Source of the DNA: Clarireedia homoeocarpa
Lineage: Eukaryota; Ascomycota; Leotiomycetes; Helotiales; Rutstroemiaceae
Direction: 5' to 3'
DNA length: 64,000 bases
NCBI GenBank assembly: GCA_001465935.1
Contig: LNKV01000020.1
Span: forward strand, 813,252 to 877,251
A program made the position numbers and the translations under genes. The notes beneath the pieces were generated by a model, which had not been told where the DNA came from, made no database searches, and was given only the letters and a program-made list of their open reading frames with translations. Of the stretch, positions 10,277 through 23,043 are shown one piece after another. Position 1 is the stretch's first letter. Every line of letters starts with the position of its first letter.

Positions 10277-12561
10277 CTACACTTCCTCAACTTTGATCGC
10301 CTTAACTGACGGCTTGGTCGCAGGCTCTGGTAGAATTTTCCCATCTGCACCACGAGGCTTCCTCTTCCACCCTGTGGAGAACAGTGGTCCCAGCTGAAAC
10401 CTTGGAAATGGATGCGCTTCTGTATTAATAACAATTTTATCCAAGGGCAGGAGGTCACTTGGTGAAAAGAGAAGGTAAAAGTATTTAAGTGTTTCAGCCT
10501 AAGAAGGTTAGCTAGTTTGCTGTAAGAAGTAGAAGATGATACTCACGAGCCAGAAGCTCTCCATGTTGTCCTTTGTTTGAGGCGGCAAGACATCGGCATT
10601 GGAGAGACTTGTGAATCCACCTCCATCCTCTACTGCCGTGTGATTGACGAATGCTTTGAACATTTCCCATCCCCATTCCCTATACATGACATCTCCCGTG
10701 ATTCGCCACATGTAGAATAGGGTCTCGATTGTCTCGGGTCTTTGAAGATTGTGGTTGTCGTTACCCTTGATAATGAAGTCTTTTCGCCATTCTTGGTCTT
10801 CAGGGTCGTCGAAAGTAGATGGTGCGTTGTGTGGTGCATCTGGAGGTAGGGGAGGACTATCGATATGGAAGTGTGCTATTTCTGGGGCAAGACCAGTGGC
10901 CATCACCTTGTACATTCCCCAGCAGGTTTGTGTTAACTCTCGTGCAAGTTTCATTTCATCATCCTTTTTCGCGTTCCAACTCGGAAGTTTCCGAGCTTCT
11001 GCCTCGGTGAGACCACCGGTAGCACCCAAGGCTATCGTACCAGGCATGAAACAGACCAAGTGGTCCATTTTGGGCGAAAGAGCGTTACCCAATCCCTCGG
11101 GTCTCTCACCAAGTACCGTAAACCGCGAGGGGTTAGAATACGTGATGAGATGCTTGCGGACCCCGTTTAGTGCCTCGTCCCAAAGTTCCTCGTATATGGG
11201 CTCTTCTTTTGATGTCTGCAGGTATTGCTTGATCAAATACTCGTAGTACGAATCGCCTCGACTACCCAAACGAATGTTTTCGCCTCGGAAATGGCCTGTA
11301 TCCGCATAGATGTAGATCGGCACGAGCCCATCCTCCACACCATTGTCATCAATGATCTTCATAACTTTCTCCGCTTTTTCCCAGTACAAGGTTTCACCCG
11401 TGATTTTTGTAAGATATTTCAATTCCAATTGTAATGTGGCGGCTTCGGCCGTCGAGGAAGCCCCGCCGTCTGCATGAGATGGGACGCCTTTACTGGTACG
11501 TAGATTGACGCTCGCATATGGTATTCCCGAAGGAGAATCAAAAGCGCCGATAATTCGATCGGCCAAATCTAAGGCTTTCTCAAGGTACAGATCTTCTCCA
11601 GGAGCACCTTCGTCGTCCTCTTTTAGCGGTGCAAGATTTGGATACTCCGTGGAAAGATAATGTGCTGAAAGGAGACCTCCAAGCATGCGAATTGTAGTCT
11701 CAAATGTGTTGACCTCCTGATCTTGATCATAGTCGAGGGAGGTGGTTAGCCATTGCCTCGCATGGTGCAATCTGCTCGTCAAATTCATTAATATCATGGT
11801 ATCCAATGCATCCACAATTATCCAACCCATTCCCTTGGGTGTCATTTGCTTTCCATGCTTCGAAACTGGATGGAATTCATCGTAACCTGAATAATTGTCA
11901 TTCATCGTCCCTCACTTTCCAGACAGTAGAAATTGGACTTACCCCATGCATATCGTTCATATGCATCCCAGCTCAAGGTAAAAGCCTCCTTAACCCGTTC
12001 CCTGCGATCTAACCAGTCGATCGCTGCGGCGCCCTTTTCAGGTTTCTGCAGCCACTTCCATTTGTCCTTCACTTTTCCGCTCCCGTCATCGCCAGATCCA
12101 AAGAAACCCAGAAGATATAACACAAATCCAACGAATAATAAGAATGTCAGAACCACGCGTCGTCGTTTGTACAGAGGTTGTGCCCGCCTCGAAGAGGCAT
12201 ACGAGTATGGCTTGTCTTTATACATTGGCAGATCCCTATTTTCCCCAAAGAAATTTCCAACTCGGTCTTGCATTCCACTGATCATTCCTCCATTGACACC
12301 AGCAGTCGATGATCTTGCGGTCATACCAGCTGCCGCCCAAGCCTTGTTTTCCAAGTTTCTTTGTGGGTCTGTGAATGAAGGGACGTTCTTTGGAATCGAG
12401 AAGGTCGACATCTCTTCCACAGCTTGCTTGCCCGTCTCATAGGCTTGCGCCCCGGCTTCTTTAACCCGTTGCGTGACCGTTGACGCCGCTTGGGTTGCGG
12501 TACCTCGGAGGATGTCGAAGGCTGGAGAGCGGCGAAGGTTAAAAGGATCGCGCACGTTCAT
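10277..12561 (-). CDS. Mannosyl-oligosaccharide alpha-1,2-mannosidase, GH47
   Basis: Trims alpha-1,2-linked mannose from N-glycans in the ER/Golgi. Exons 12561-11943, 11886-10547 and 10498-10277 give 726 aa. It is a type II membrane protein: about 135 cytoplasmic residues, a basic KRRR stop, then a single membrane segment (VVLTFLLFVGFVLYLLGFF) and a lumenal catalytic domain. Family hallmarks are GWIIVDALDT near the start of the domain, FETTIRMLGGLLSAHYL, SYYEYLIKQYL, RPETIETLFYMWR and the C-terminal VINTEAHPFP, whose Thr coordinates the catalytic calcium in characterised enzymes. The cytoplasmic N-terminus is longer than that of yeast Mns1. Exon 3 carries the calcium motif and is essential for a correct model. 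Confidence 0.94.
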
Positions 12562-13097
12562 GGAAACTTCAGAATCATTTCATTGAAAGAAAGAGCGACT
12601 ATGAACAAACACCAAAATATGTGGCAATTCGAGAGACTAAGTGATGTACATAAGCTTGTTAAACGGACAAATTGAGGACACCGTACCTAAGGCCGAGCCT
12701 GAGAGTAATTTATCGAGATCTCGGCCTTCCACCTAGTAGATCTACTGCACCCTGGACGCGTAACCACGTGCCCCATTCAGCCTTGCTCATTATGAGCGTC
12801 TGAGAAAAAACGGGCAAGGAACTAGATAGCACAAGATCTGAGCGGTAGAGTTTCCATTGTGACCTTTAGTTCTTCGAAGGGACAGTACCACCTGTGCCTC
12901 TTAGCACAGTGCTTGAGGTTCGTGAATGAAAAGTGGATCCTCGCCATTCTTTCGGTTACTCCACGGCGTCTAGAATCTCTGGCTCCTTCCCTATCAAGAC
13001 ATGCTGAGTTTGTTTCCTAGCTTCGTCGAGTATATCAAAATTCGCGCCTGCTCAAGTGACTTCAAGGTTTGACTGTAGCTATTGCTAAGCTCACAAG
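12562..13097. other. Divergent promoter between mannosidase and atg10
   Basis: The 536-bp gap separates divergently transcribed start codons. It has no protein-like frame or obvious repeat. Both promoters must lie here. Confidence 0.7.
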
Positions 13098-13925
13098 ATG
13101 ACCTTTCGGCACGACTATTGTCAGTGGCCATCCCTTACTGAAGAGGAATTCGAACTTGCATGCGCGCTTCTGGACCGAAGGTATATCAGAGCAAAGTTGG
13201 GTCCTGCAAGGAAAAACTTGAAGTTACGTGTGGCCCATACTGCCACAACTGGCACTTGTTACGTTGAAATCATTCGATTGTTACTGCCTCCCAAAGACGA
13301 GGATGACTTGTCGCATGCCCTTGAAAAGTTGAGTAGCGGATATGCCCCGGTTTCTGCTCCAGGCTTGGAAGTCGAGATGTTGGATGAGGATGGCGACGAG
13401 GTCAGTGTTGCAGGTCGTCCATGCTTCAGTCTTTGACAAGTAGTAGGAGGTTCTGCGTCTTGATGATGACTCCACGAAAAAGGCTGAAGGGTCTTCACAG
13501 TATAGCTTGTATTCACATCAACCATATGTTGTTTACGAAATTCATCTGCACCCTACTTATAGGGTGCCTACCTTATGGTTTACGCTCCATGACCTACCTA
13601 TGAACGAGCCTGCATTTGATTTGAATTCTGTTTATCGATACCTAGTCCCCGAGGAGTATAAGAGTCAGCTCCGTGCCGTTGGTGTAATGGGTGGAATCTC
13701 TGCTGCTGTAAGTAATAAGGTATGCCCGACATGGAAATACATTTCTAACAAGTCTAGCCACATCCTCTTACAGATGTGCCGGCATTTTTCATTCACCCTT
13801 GTCAAACACAAGAGGCTATGGAGAATTTCGATTGTCCGTTAAACGACTACATGATGATATGGCTTGGTTTAGTAGGCGCGTGCGTGGGTTTATGGATGCC
13901 TCACGAGATGGCAGAAGACACATGA
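13098..13925 (+). CDS. atg10: Atg10, E2-like autophagy conjugating enzyme
   Basis: Transfers Atg12 to Atg5 during autophagosome formation. Exons 13098-13400, 13447-13707 and 13758-13925 give 243 aa. The diagnostic block is in exon 3: PHPLTDVPAFFIHPC, ending at the catalytic Cys203, with the usual QTQEAM after it. Upstream, EIHLHPTYRVPTLWF matches the conserved E2-like core strand, and an acidic linker precedes it. Exon 2 must start at 13447, because the TAG three bases earlier would put a stop in frame. The second intron is taken as 13708-13757 with a GTAAGT donor; an alternative GTATGC donor at 13720 would add four residues. Confidence 0.9.
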
Positions 13926-14119
13926 AATATGCTAAAGGGAGGATTGAGAATCACATGAGAAGAAGAGTTGCTATCACAATATAGCAGATATATTGTGTTA
14001 GTCAAAAATCTTAGTCCAGATTCGATCACATTTTGACTAAATGACTCTAGATAGAGTCCATAAACCCATTTTCCAGACGCCTTAAAACTCCAACGCCTAT
14101 CATGCATCAACACACATTG

Positions 14120-14787
14120 CTAATCATCATCACTATCCTCCTCCATAGCAACATCCCCATCACTGTCCTCTTCTTCTTCATCTTCTTCTTCCCTCCGTCT
14201 CTTCTGTCCAGCCACGCTTGTAGTGGGGCTTTTCCCGTCTTCCGCATCTTGGTTGGTGGGAGGAGCAGGCACCTTGAGAGATGAAGGCGGAGGAGGTAGG
14301 GTACTACTCGAGGCGGTGGTTGCTGTAGCTGCGGAAGGTGGTGCGTTGAAAATACTCTGTTGCAACTCGGTGGCGGTCACAGCACCGGCTGCTGCAGAAG
14401 GCATCCGGAATGTTCCATCAAGCTTCGCTATGGTATCTGACTTTGACTTCGCATATTGAATTTGCTAGAAGCTGTTAGTTATACAGCTACACTTTGGACA
14501 GCGTGCCAGCTCACCATTTCCCGGCCAAGGAACTCGAATCCTTGCAGTGCTCTCATAGCTTGGGTCGCAGTCTGAATGTCTCTATATACCACATGCGCCT
14601 GACCTCTCATCTTCATAGTCTTAAGAGCTACCACATCCAGTACCGGTCCATAAGTAGAGCACAGGGTGTAAAGCTCCCGGCGTAGATCATCTTTTTGAAT
14701 CTTCGACGAAGGCAAATTCGTAATGTACAGCGTCTGATTGGGAGGGAAGGATGTCCTCACAGGAATACCCTTTGCTGCGGCGGCCAT
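14120..14787 (-). CDS. U1A/U2B''-type snRNP RRM protein
   Basis: Spliceosomal RNA-binding protein of the U1A/U2B''/Msl1 family. Exons 14787-14515 and 14464-14120 give 205 aa. One RRM covers about residues 15-97: RNP2 is LYITNLP, RNP1 is RGQAHVVY, and VLDVVALKTMKMRGQA is the loop typical of U1A and U2B''. After the RRM come an Ala/Pro/Ser-rich linker and a basic KRRRE patch followed by a strongly acidic tail (EEDEEEEDSDGD and EEDSDDD). Animal U1A has a second RRM, which is missing here as in yeast Msl1. The start is the ATG at 14787 in a good GAAATGG context. Whether it serves U1, U2 or both cannot be decided from sequence. Confidence 0.88.
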
Positions 14788-15068
14788 TTCAATCGTCAAC
14801 AATTGAAATTGTTCTTGTCAAATCGGAATTGCCTTTCTTGTCAAATCGGAATTGACTTTCGAAATACAAGCGTCCTCCCAGATAATTTTCAGAGCCTGGT
14901 TACTGTATCGCAGCCTCGCGCTAGTCAAACATGGCCTAGCTCAATGTCTTGTGTACTCGTACCTGAGCCCACGACATCATCCATCTTATACCCATGCATA
15001 TGCTAACATAGAAGGATTAATAAAGTACATTGATAGTAGAGAGCTCCTCCTATCAAGAAGTTACCAAG
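14788..15068. promoter_or_regulatory. Bidirectional promoter with 20-bp direct repeat
   Basis: The 281-bp gap between the divergent snRNP gene and arpc1 must hold both promoters. A perfect 20-base direct repeat, TTCTTGTCAAATCGGAATTG, occurs at 14812-14831 and 14835-14854, i.e. 23 bp register, close to the snRNP gene start. Confidence 0.7.
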
Positions 15069-16266
15069 ATGTCCAGTCCAGAGGTTCACCACCTGTTCCA
15101 TCATCCTATCGCGGATCACTCTTTCTCAGCGGATAGGCAAACTCTAGCTGTCGCACGAGACACCAGTGTTGAGCTCTACGGGCGAGCCGGGAACGGTTTT
15201 AAGCTTAAGGATGAGTTGAAAGGCCACGACAAAACCGTTACAAGTGTCGACATTGCACCCAACAGCGGAAGAATTGTAACATGCTCTCAGGGTTTGTTTA
15301 CTGCCCAATTGCTAATGGTATACAAAACAATAACTGACTCCTATTTAGATCGAAATGCTTTGGTTTGGGAACCCTCTCCTACCGGCTATAAGCCAACTCT
15401 CGTTCTTCTTCGAATCAACCGCGCTGCGACATTTGTTCGATGGTCTCCATCTGAAACCAAGTTCGCCGTTGGATCAGGAGCCAGAGTGATCGCCATCTGT
15501 TACTTCGAGGAGGAAAACGATTGGTGGGTTTCAAAACACATCAAGAAGCCAATTCGCAGCACAATCACAACAGTGGCATGGCATCCAAACTCCGTTTTAT
15601 TGGCAGCAGGTTCTACCGATGCTCACGCGAGAGTGTTCTCAAGCTTCATCAAGGGGGTGGACGCTAGACCAGAACCAGGAGTGTGGGGTGAACGGCTGCC
15701 TTTCAACACTGTCTGTGGAGAATATCTTAACAACTCGGCCGGTTGGGTACACGCAGCCTCATTCTCGCCAAGTGGAGATGCCTTGGCTTTTGCCGCTCAC
15801 GATAGCAGTATTACTGTGGTGTATCCCAATGGTGCAGATCAGCCACCCAAGGCTGTAGTAAGCGTCAGCACGCAGCTTCTTCCTTTTATGAGTTTGATCT
15901 GGAATGGCGAAGCCGAAATCATCGCAGCTGGCTATGATTGTGAAGCTTTCAGATTCGGCGGTTCTGAGGCAGGTTGGCAACTTACTGGTTCTATGGAGTC
16001 GAAGGGCGGTCCTGTTAAAGATGCTGGCGAGGAAAGCGCTTTCAACATGTTTAAGCAGATGGATTTGAAAGGAAAAGTCAAAGATGATACTCAGCTTAAA
16101 ACAGTGCATCAGAACACCATCAGCACAATTCGTGTTTATGAAGGTTCGAGCAGCGGTGTTAGCAAATTCAGTAGTAAGTTCTTCAGATCTCCGAGAAAGG
16201 GAAACAAGAGGCTAATATTTTTCAGCGAGCGGTGTTGATGGAAGAATTGTTATCTGGAACGCATAG
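15069..16266 (+). CDS. arpc1: Arp2/3 complex subunit ARPC1 (p40), WD40 protein
   Basis: Seven-bladed WD40 subunit of the actin-nucleating Arp2/3 complex, acting at cortical actin patches. Exons 15069-15291, 15349-16173 and 16226-16266 give 362 aa. Family features are the N-terminal HHLFHHPIADHSFSADR segment, GHDKTVTSVDIAPNSGRIVTCS-type WD repeats, NALVWEP, ENDWWVSKHIKKPIRST and the C-terminal GVDGRIVIWN. The first intron is 57 nt, a multiple of three, and has no stop, so its retention would insert 19 residues without breaking the frame. The 41-base last exon encodes the final WD strand. Confidence 0.95.
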
Positions 16267-17587
16267 GAAACAAGGCCAATGAAGGACGTGTGTGTTACAC
16301 TACTTACTCTTTCTCGGAAGAATCTTGTATCATACTCTTTACATATCTGCCCTTTTCACTGAGTGACGTAACTCTCAATTCCTGTCGTATGAGTCAGCTG
16401 GGGTTACTCCCTTGCCTTCAAAAGCGATGCGTACAATTGTCGGATACTTCCTACAATATTTAGGTCACATCTCCCTTTGCGCCAAAATCGTAACCCAGTT
16501 CCCAGTTCCAACAAAACACCTCCGTCTCTTTTGCGCTCAACCATAAGCTCTACTGGGGAAATCAACACAGTCAGAAGCTCCGGCATCTGCTACAGATCCG
16601 TTCCTAAGACTTTGCGGCTATGAGCCCTTTCCTGCACTACCAAGCACCAATCTGATTCTCATTTGATCGGCGTGTTCCTTGACTCTAGCATATTGTATAC
16701 TGCGCTACCTCTTACTCATAAATTGCTAGTAACACCATGGTTCTAGTTCTCCAGAAGATTTACAGCATGTGGGGAGATAACATAGCACGTCAAAGCGGTC
16801 TGATACGGATAAATATTATAAGTGATTTATATACCGAAGATTACTTGGTGACCACCCTACCGTAGTATCATGTCGGGATGTGGGCGCAAGGACCCCCACA
16901 ATCTGATCGTTCATGCATGCAGTAGGTCGTCCTGGCGTGCAGCAGGAGCCGCGAGACCTTGACAAAGTGTAGATTCTAGAATGAAAGCGCCGTTAACTAT
17001 TACTTTTCCATAGTTCATAAACTTCGCCAGGTTGTACACGTAGCATAGGCATGCTGCTTCCAATGTTTATGCCGGTGGATCTACGGGAAACAACCTAATC
17101 TGCTTTGGTGTAACCCTTGTTTGCGGAGCTATGATAAGCGGATGTAAGGTCTACCCAAGTATGAGCGGAAGAGGGGCCAACATTGCATCATTCCTTCCTA
17201 CTTCAAGCAATCTTTGAATGGCATGAAATACTTGGTTGAAGGTTGTAACTTGTGTACACTATGGGACCAGCTACTGGTGGTATGATTAATCAGCACTACA
17301 CGAGGACATCATCACGGGAAGGTTTCACTGCAGGAGAGCTTCAGTTGTACGCCATCGGCTATTTGGAATGCCTAATTAGGTAATTAGCACCGGGGCAACA
17401 GTTGGGAAGGATGGGTCTATATAGGTAGCAAATCTTTCCCACTTGGATAAGAGTCATCACAACTATTTCTAAAAAGTAATTCAGTCCAGTGTTACGGTCT
17501 GAAAAGGTTGCCAACAAGGTACCCTGAGCTAATCTTATTTTCTCAGAGGGCATCCGAGTTCATTAGTTGGAAATCGCTGAGCAAAAG
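16267..17587. other. Intergenic region upstream of flavin monooxygenase
   Basis: 1.3 kb without a supported gene. Both flanking genes are on the plus strand, so it holds the arpc1 3' UTR and the monooxygenase promoter. No repeats stand out. Confidence 0.65.
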
Positions 17588-19146
17588 ATGGCTATTGAGT
17601 CGGTGGCAATCATTGGTGCCGGCCCTGCTGGCGCCATCACGATTGATGCTCTGGCGCAAGAGCAAGCATTCGATAAGATTCGAGTCTTTGAGAGGAGAGA
17701 AAAGGCGGGAGGATGCTGGTAACTACCATATTTCATCTCCCGCAATAGCAGCTTCTGATTTTTCATAGGATTGAGGACCCTGAAGACCATGTCCAGCAAT
17801 ATCCAGACTTCGAAAAAATTGCTACCCGAACACCGGATGAGACGCTGCCGGTCCCTTCTAAACTACCCGCTGTTCTGCCACATAATACGCAGTATCGATT
17901 CTCAGAGACATCTATATACCCATCATTAGAGACGAATATAGATGCATTTGCAATGTCATTTTCTCAGGAGCCAATTCCGGAAATCAGATCTGAAATTAGT
18001 ATCAAACGACATGGTAAAAATACCCCCTTTCGACATTGGAAAGTCATTGAGGGGTATATTGAAGGCCTCGTGAATAGAAAGGGTTACTCGGATTTTGTGT
18101 CCTATAGCACCACGGTAGAGCTTGTCCATAAAGATCAGGATACGGGAAAATGGATTTTAACGTTACGAAAGCCACTCGAGAATGGATCAGAGGATAGATG
18201 GTGGACAGAAACTTTCGATGCAGTTGTCGTAGCATCTGGACACTATAGTGTTCCATTTATCCCTTCAACTCCAGGTCTAGCATCTCTATCCCAGAACTTT
18301 CCTGGCAGTGTTCTTCACTCCAAAGCTTGGCGCAAGCCCGAGACATACCGTGGAAAGCGTGTAGTCGTTGTAGGCGCGAGTATATCTGGCCCAGATATAT
18401 CGTACGCTTTGGCCGACGTCGTCGAAACACCTCTCCATTCCGTGGTGCGAGGGAAATACCATCCTTACTTCTTCGATTATGCCTTTCAGCACCCTAACAT
18501 TCTGCGACGACCGCCAATCTCCCACATAACTTCGAATGCTGAAAACAATGAGCGGACAGTACATTTCGAAGATGGTACCAAGCTAGAAAAGGTGGACCAC
18601 ATAATCTTCGGAACCGGATATACATGGACCCTTCATTTTCTCCCCGAACTTGCTTCTACAATCCGCAATAATCGCCTCCCTAATCTATATCAGCACATCT
18701 TCTGGCGTCAAGACCCAACATTAGCCTTCGTTGGTGCTCTAGCAGCCGGGTTCACATTCAAAGTTTTCGAATGGCAAGCAGTTCTCGCAGCACGATTTCT
18801 AGCCGGACGTATCACGCTCCCTTCTGCCGAAGTGCAGAAGAAATGGGAGGACGATAGAATTGCATTGAAAGGAGATGGCGTGCCATTTACCGCACTCTAT
18901 CCTGACTTTGAGGAGTATTTTGAGACAATCAGAGAAATGGCCGGTGAACCTACTGACGGTAAGGGGAGGAGCTTACCTAAGTTTGAGAAGTGGTGGAGAG
19001 AGGGCTTCGACAAGGGGCATTTGAAGAGGATTGAAATGTGGAAGAGAGGCAATGAGGAGGCTAAAATTAGAATTGAGAAAGAGCATCAGGAAAGTGTCAT
19101 AAGAACAACAAGTCTTGTGTCGTGGCCTGCCGCAGTGCAGGTTTAG
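17588..19146 (+). CDS. Flavin-containing monooxygenase (FMO family)
   Basis: NADPH- and FAD-dependent oxygenase of soft nucleophiles. Exons 17588-17718 and 17769-19146 give 502 aa. The FAD Rossmann motif IGAGPAG is at residues 9-15, a second dinucleotide motif VVVGASISG binds NADPH, and the FMO fingerprint FPGSVLHSKAW (FxGxxxHxxxW/Y) lies between them. A later FGTGY matches the conserved ATG-type motif of the family. No membrane anchor is visible, as in yeast Fmo1, a thiol oxidase. The gene stands alone and not in a visible biosynthetic cluster, so a redox or detoxification role is more likely than a pathway-specific one. The substrate cannot be inferred. Confidence 0.9.
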
Positions 19147-20502
19147 TCGTCTTGAATGCAATATTTTAGCCGAGACGCATGTAGAGTTTCGAGGAAATGA
19201 TGAATCCGATGGCTTTTCTTCGTATTACTCTTGAGATGATTATGATTTTTGACTATTTCCCCTCCGTGGTGAGATACTATTTCTGCGAGGCTCATTCCCT
19301 CCCATGCAGCTCTCGAATAATCACAAGTTCTTGGTCGAGGAATTCCCGTGTGGTTGGTCTCGGAACCCACTCATTAAGCCCTGCTTGCTCTATCACTCAT
19401 TCCTCTTTTGGGTCTGGTTAAGATCATTTTGGTAGCCTCTCTGAACAATATCAAATTATATCGTTGGCCATGCCCTTGGCTCTAGCAGCGATTAGTATCT
19501 TCCTGCGTTGGGGATGGGTCGAAGAGCAAGGGAAGTTGCAAGATGGTTTGAGAAAAATTTTGCGAGAAATGAACGAAGGGTGTGGATGATATTGCTGGAA
19601 ATTGAGACCCATGCTAGCTATGCTTCATCTTCGTCCTAAAGTCTTGGGGTTTGACTTCTAGGCGCTGTAATGTGTGAGTAGTGAATATAGGAAGCGTATT
19701 AGGAGCCATGCCTCTAAATATGTGTTGTTAGTAATATAGCTTTGGATTTGAAGACATCAAGTTCTATTGTGCACTTGGTGAATTGTTTACGCGACAGTTT
19801 GAATATCAAGATTGTAGTTGTTTGTGATTAATATGCAAAGAAACCAAACGCAATACTTGTTCATAATCCACGTCACAAATTATTGCACCCCTTGATACCT
19901 GTTGCGATATATGAGGTTCTTGAATTATGTTAGATAGTTTGTGATGAAAACCGAAGAATAGGTAGAGAATTAACCAAGCAAATCCTCCGCTGGGCGCTGC
20001 TGAGCATTCTCGTTGCTCATCCATTCTGGCTCCGCAGACTTCATGTCTGATCGAGGACTTCGGTTACCTCGATCTGAACTCCCAACCAACGATGCTAGTA
20101 GTATCATAAGTAGTCAAAATCTCGCATATCGCGATCGTACTATGCTATTAAGGAAGGTAGCTATTCGCTTAATTGGAACAAAAGGGGGACCGGGACACAG
20201 CATCGTCATCGTATGAATGGTCGAAAGAGAGCAACACTACCTCTTGAAAAAAGTAAGCGAAAGACAACTGACTTACTTAACTATATTATCACATCCTAAC
20301 TGTAGGAGCGTTCCAATGACTGAACATTGATGTATCCGTCGAAGTGGTTCTGGTAATTTAACAATGATATCCATACACCACAAAATGCCGCCATTTTTGG
20401 TTGCCGACCAGTCCTTATCCTTGATTCCCAACCTTACTCCAACACAAAACTGTGAGTCATGAAAATCATTTCTCGTGCCATACGCCAAGCGCCTTCCCAA
20501 CC
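19147..20502. other. Convergent intergenic region
   Basis: Between the 3' ends of the monooxygenase and the homeodomain gene. The region is moderately AT-rich. Small frames such as 20024-19806 (-) have no support. No repeats or RNA genes were seen. Confidence 0.65.
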
Positions 20503-22535
20503 TTATCGGCCCCAGTTTCCTTGACTTAGAGACAGAAGTCCTTGAATACAGTCCAAATCCCCCTTCTTGCTTGGGCTCACTTCACCCCGCATGAATCGTT
20601 CCACATCATCGTCCGCGGCTTTATTCGACTTGGCTCCACTTTCTCCATCCTCGAAAAGTTGAGCCTCGGGATGAGTAGCCTTCCTCCGCTTATTCTTGCC
20701 AACATCTGATTCAGCGCGCGTTGAAAGGTCGAGGTTATCTTGCAAGATAGACCTTTGTTGTCTCTCGTTGTTTTTGCTGGAATTAGCTGCGCGTCGCCGA
20801 GGGTTACCGCCGTTTTCATGGGGAAGCCAGTTTTCCTTGTCGGAATCTCCAGAGGGTGATGTGAGGAGACCATCTTTATTGTTTCCCTGACGTCCATCTG
20901 AAAACTTAGCTCCGCTTTGCATTCTTGCAACGCTCGAAGAAGCTCTTTTCATTTTCGGTCGTTTTCCGGATGTGTTTATTCGAGATTGTGTATTTCGCTT
21001 GTTCGAATTCGCTTTCAAGGCGCTGCCACTGGTCGAGCGGATGAGACTGATTGCTGCGACGGCTGAGCCACTAGATTCGTTTTCAGCTTGAGTTGTGAGT
21101 TCATCACGAGGCTCTCCGTCACAACAGAACTCCCACGTTCGCGCGTCGCGTGAACGGCCACTTGGCAAGCGAGGCACGAGGGCATTACTGAAAGATGATT
21201 TCCTCGACAACGCACCAAGCGGCAAGGCACTATGGCTGCGTTGTAGACTTCGCATGCGCTTCATCGGTACGACACTAGATAATGGCGACATCGATCTCTC
21301 TGGTGCAGGGCGGGGAGGAGTGATTTCGCCTTCAACCAATTCAGCTCTGCCGTCCAAGCCAGTGGAAAGTCTGATTCGTGATGGTGTTGATTTGATGGCC
21401 TCCGAATTGATCCTACCGGGGCAGGATGAAGGAAAGATGGGTTGAGAACTAGAACCGGGGTCATTAGCAGTTTCTATCGGTAAAATTCATGATCACGTAC
21501 ATCGAGGGAGTTGCAAGAATAGTTGTCGGTGCTGGGGCAGGTGTTGAGAAGGAATGGACCGCATTCCAACGGTTGGCTAGGTATCCTGGAGTGGATGAAA
21601 ATGACTGCGAAACAGATTCCGTAATTGAGAAGGAGCGATCCTCTTTTGTTGTTTTCTGGGTTTGTTCGAATTTGGATTCGCCTTTCAAGTCTTTCGTGGG
21701 TAAAGTCGGACTGTTTTCTTCAGCCCTATTTCGCGATTCTAACCTCGATGCCGCGAGCGCTATAGCCTGTGCTATGGGTGAACGTTGCGCATCCAGGGAA
21801 CTCCGCTCTTTCGGGTCTGCAATACTCGTGTCCTGCCAATGACCACTTTGTTCCTCGATCCTAGGACTACTGCTAAGACCAGTCATTGAAGAGGGGTCTG
21901 ACGAGAGTGCAGCCATGCCACCGAGTCCGAAAGCTGCAATTTCATGCGGGAGAAGAGGTCGCGATTTCCTTCGGTTGATTTGGCGTCGATTCTGAAACCA
22001 TATCTGTGGAGAATGGTCAACTACCTGAGACGCGTCTACCGGTCGCGCAAATGAGGATTGAGTAAATGCCATACCTGAACCTCTTTCTCATTCAACCTAA
22101 CGCTCTTGACGATTTCCGCGCGCGCTGCTTTGTTTGGTTTCGGGTTCTCCTTGTATTGAGCTTCAAGAAACGCCTGGTCTTCGGGACTTGAACATCCATA
22201 AGATGTTAGCGCATATCAATGAAAGTATACGACAGGCATGCACGCAGAATACCAAGTTGTATTCAAGCCCAATCTACAAGACATATTGGTTAGTAACATG
22301 ATCACACGTACCTCGTGCGTTTCCTCCTTTGCTTTCCTCCATCTGATCGTCCTTCACTCTCTCCGGATCCTTCCTCTTTCAAACGGTCAGATGTGGAAAT
22401 ATTCGACGATGTAGTCATATCCGATCCATCGCTGACGCAGTCTGAGGAGGGAACAGGATCTAAGGTGTGAGGTACTGCCTCAACAGGGGAGCAGCGGGGC
22501 GGGGTGGGATGTGGAGGGAGGGTCGCGTCATCCAT
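20503..22535 (-). CDS. YOX1/YHP1-like homeodomain transcription factor
   Basis: Nuclear DNA-binding regulator. Exons 22535-22312, 22186-22075, 22003-21501 and 21448-20503 give 594 aa. The homeodomain spans about residues 68-130 and is assembled across exons 1-3: KQRRKRTR arm, SPEDQAFLEAQYKENPKPNK helix 1, VRLNEKEVQIWFQNRRQINRR recognition helix. An N-terminal acidic/Ser-Pro region precedes it, and a long disordered Ser/Arg/Lys-rich tail with several basic NLS-like patches (NKRRK, KRPKMKR) follows. Yox1 represses G1/S genes in yeasts; a similar role is possible but not shown. The first intron (22311-22187) is long at 125 nt and contains other splice-like sites, so a shorter mis-spliced form would hit a stop quickly. 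Confidence 0.88.
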
Positions 22536-23043
22536 ATTGATAAATTTTCATACCAAGTGAATATATTTTTGAATGAATGATAGAGAAATATTTCTCGAGT
22601 GAATTGTACTCAATTCCTATATGAATGAAGAAATGTAAACTGAGACAATATGCAGTAGGGGAAAGGAGTTGCACGCATGATAGCACGACTTGAACGACGC
22701 GTTTGGTGAACCGCGACGCAAGCGAGAAGTCAAGAAATTCCACTTTCCCCAAGATAGTCATTCTCACACAATCCCGGAAGTTTACTTATTACAATCAATA
22801 GTTCTTGAGTTGTTTTGTTATTTCATGTATGGATGCAACAGGCAGATAGCCAGTTTATCATGTTTTGTTCGTTACTACATCTGAATTACAATATTATTGT
22901 TTAGGATGGGAAACAATCACGAGAAGTGCACGAAACACGTGATATGCATGCTCTTTTGCGGCCCACATACCGCCTAGCAATCATCAAGACCAGACCCTTT
23001 AGTGGATACGAAATCCCTCTTTACTACACATCCGGATTCCGAT
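22536..23043. other. Promoter region of homeodomain gene
   Basis: 508 bp between two minus-strand genes, AT-rich next to the homeodomain start. It must hold that gene's promoter and the carboxypeptidase 3' UTR. No other feature is seen. Confidence 0.65.
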
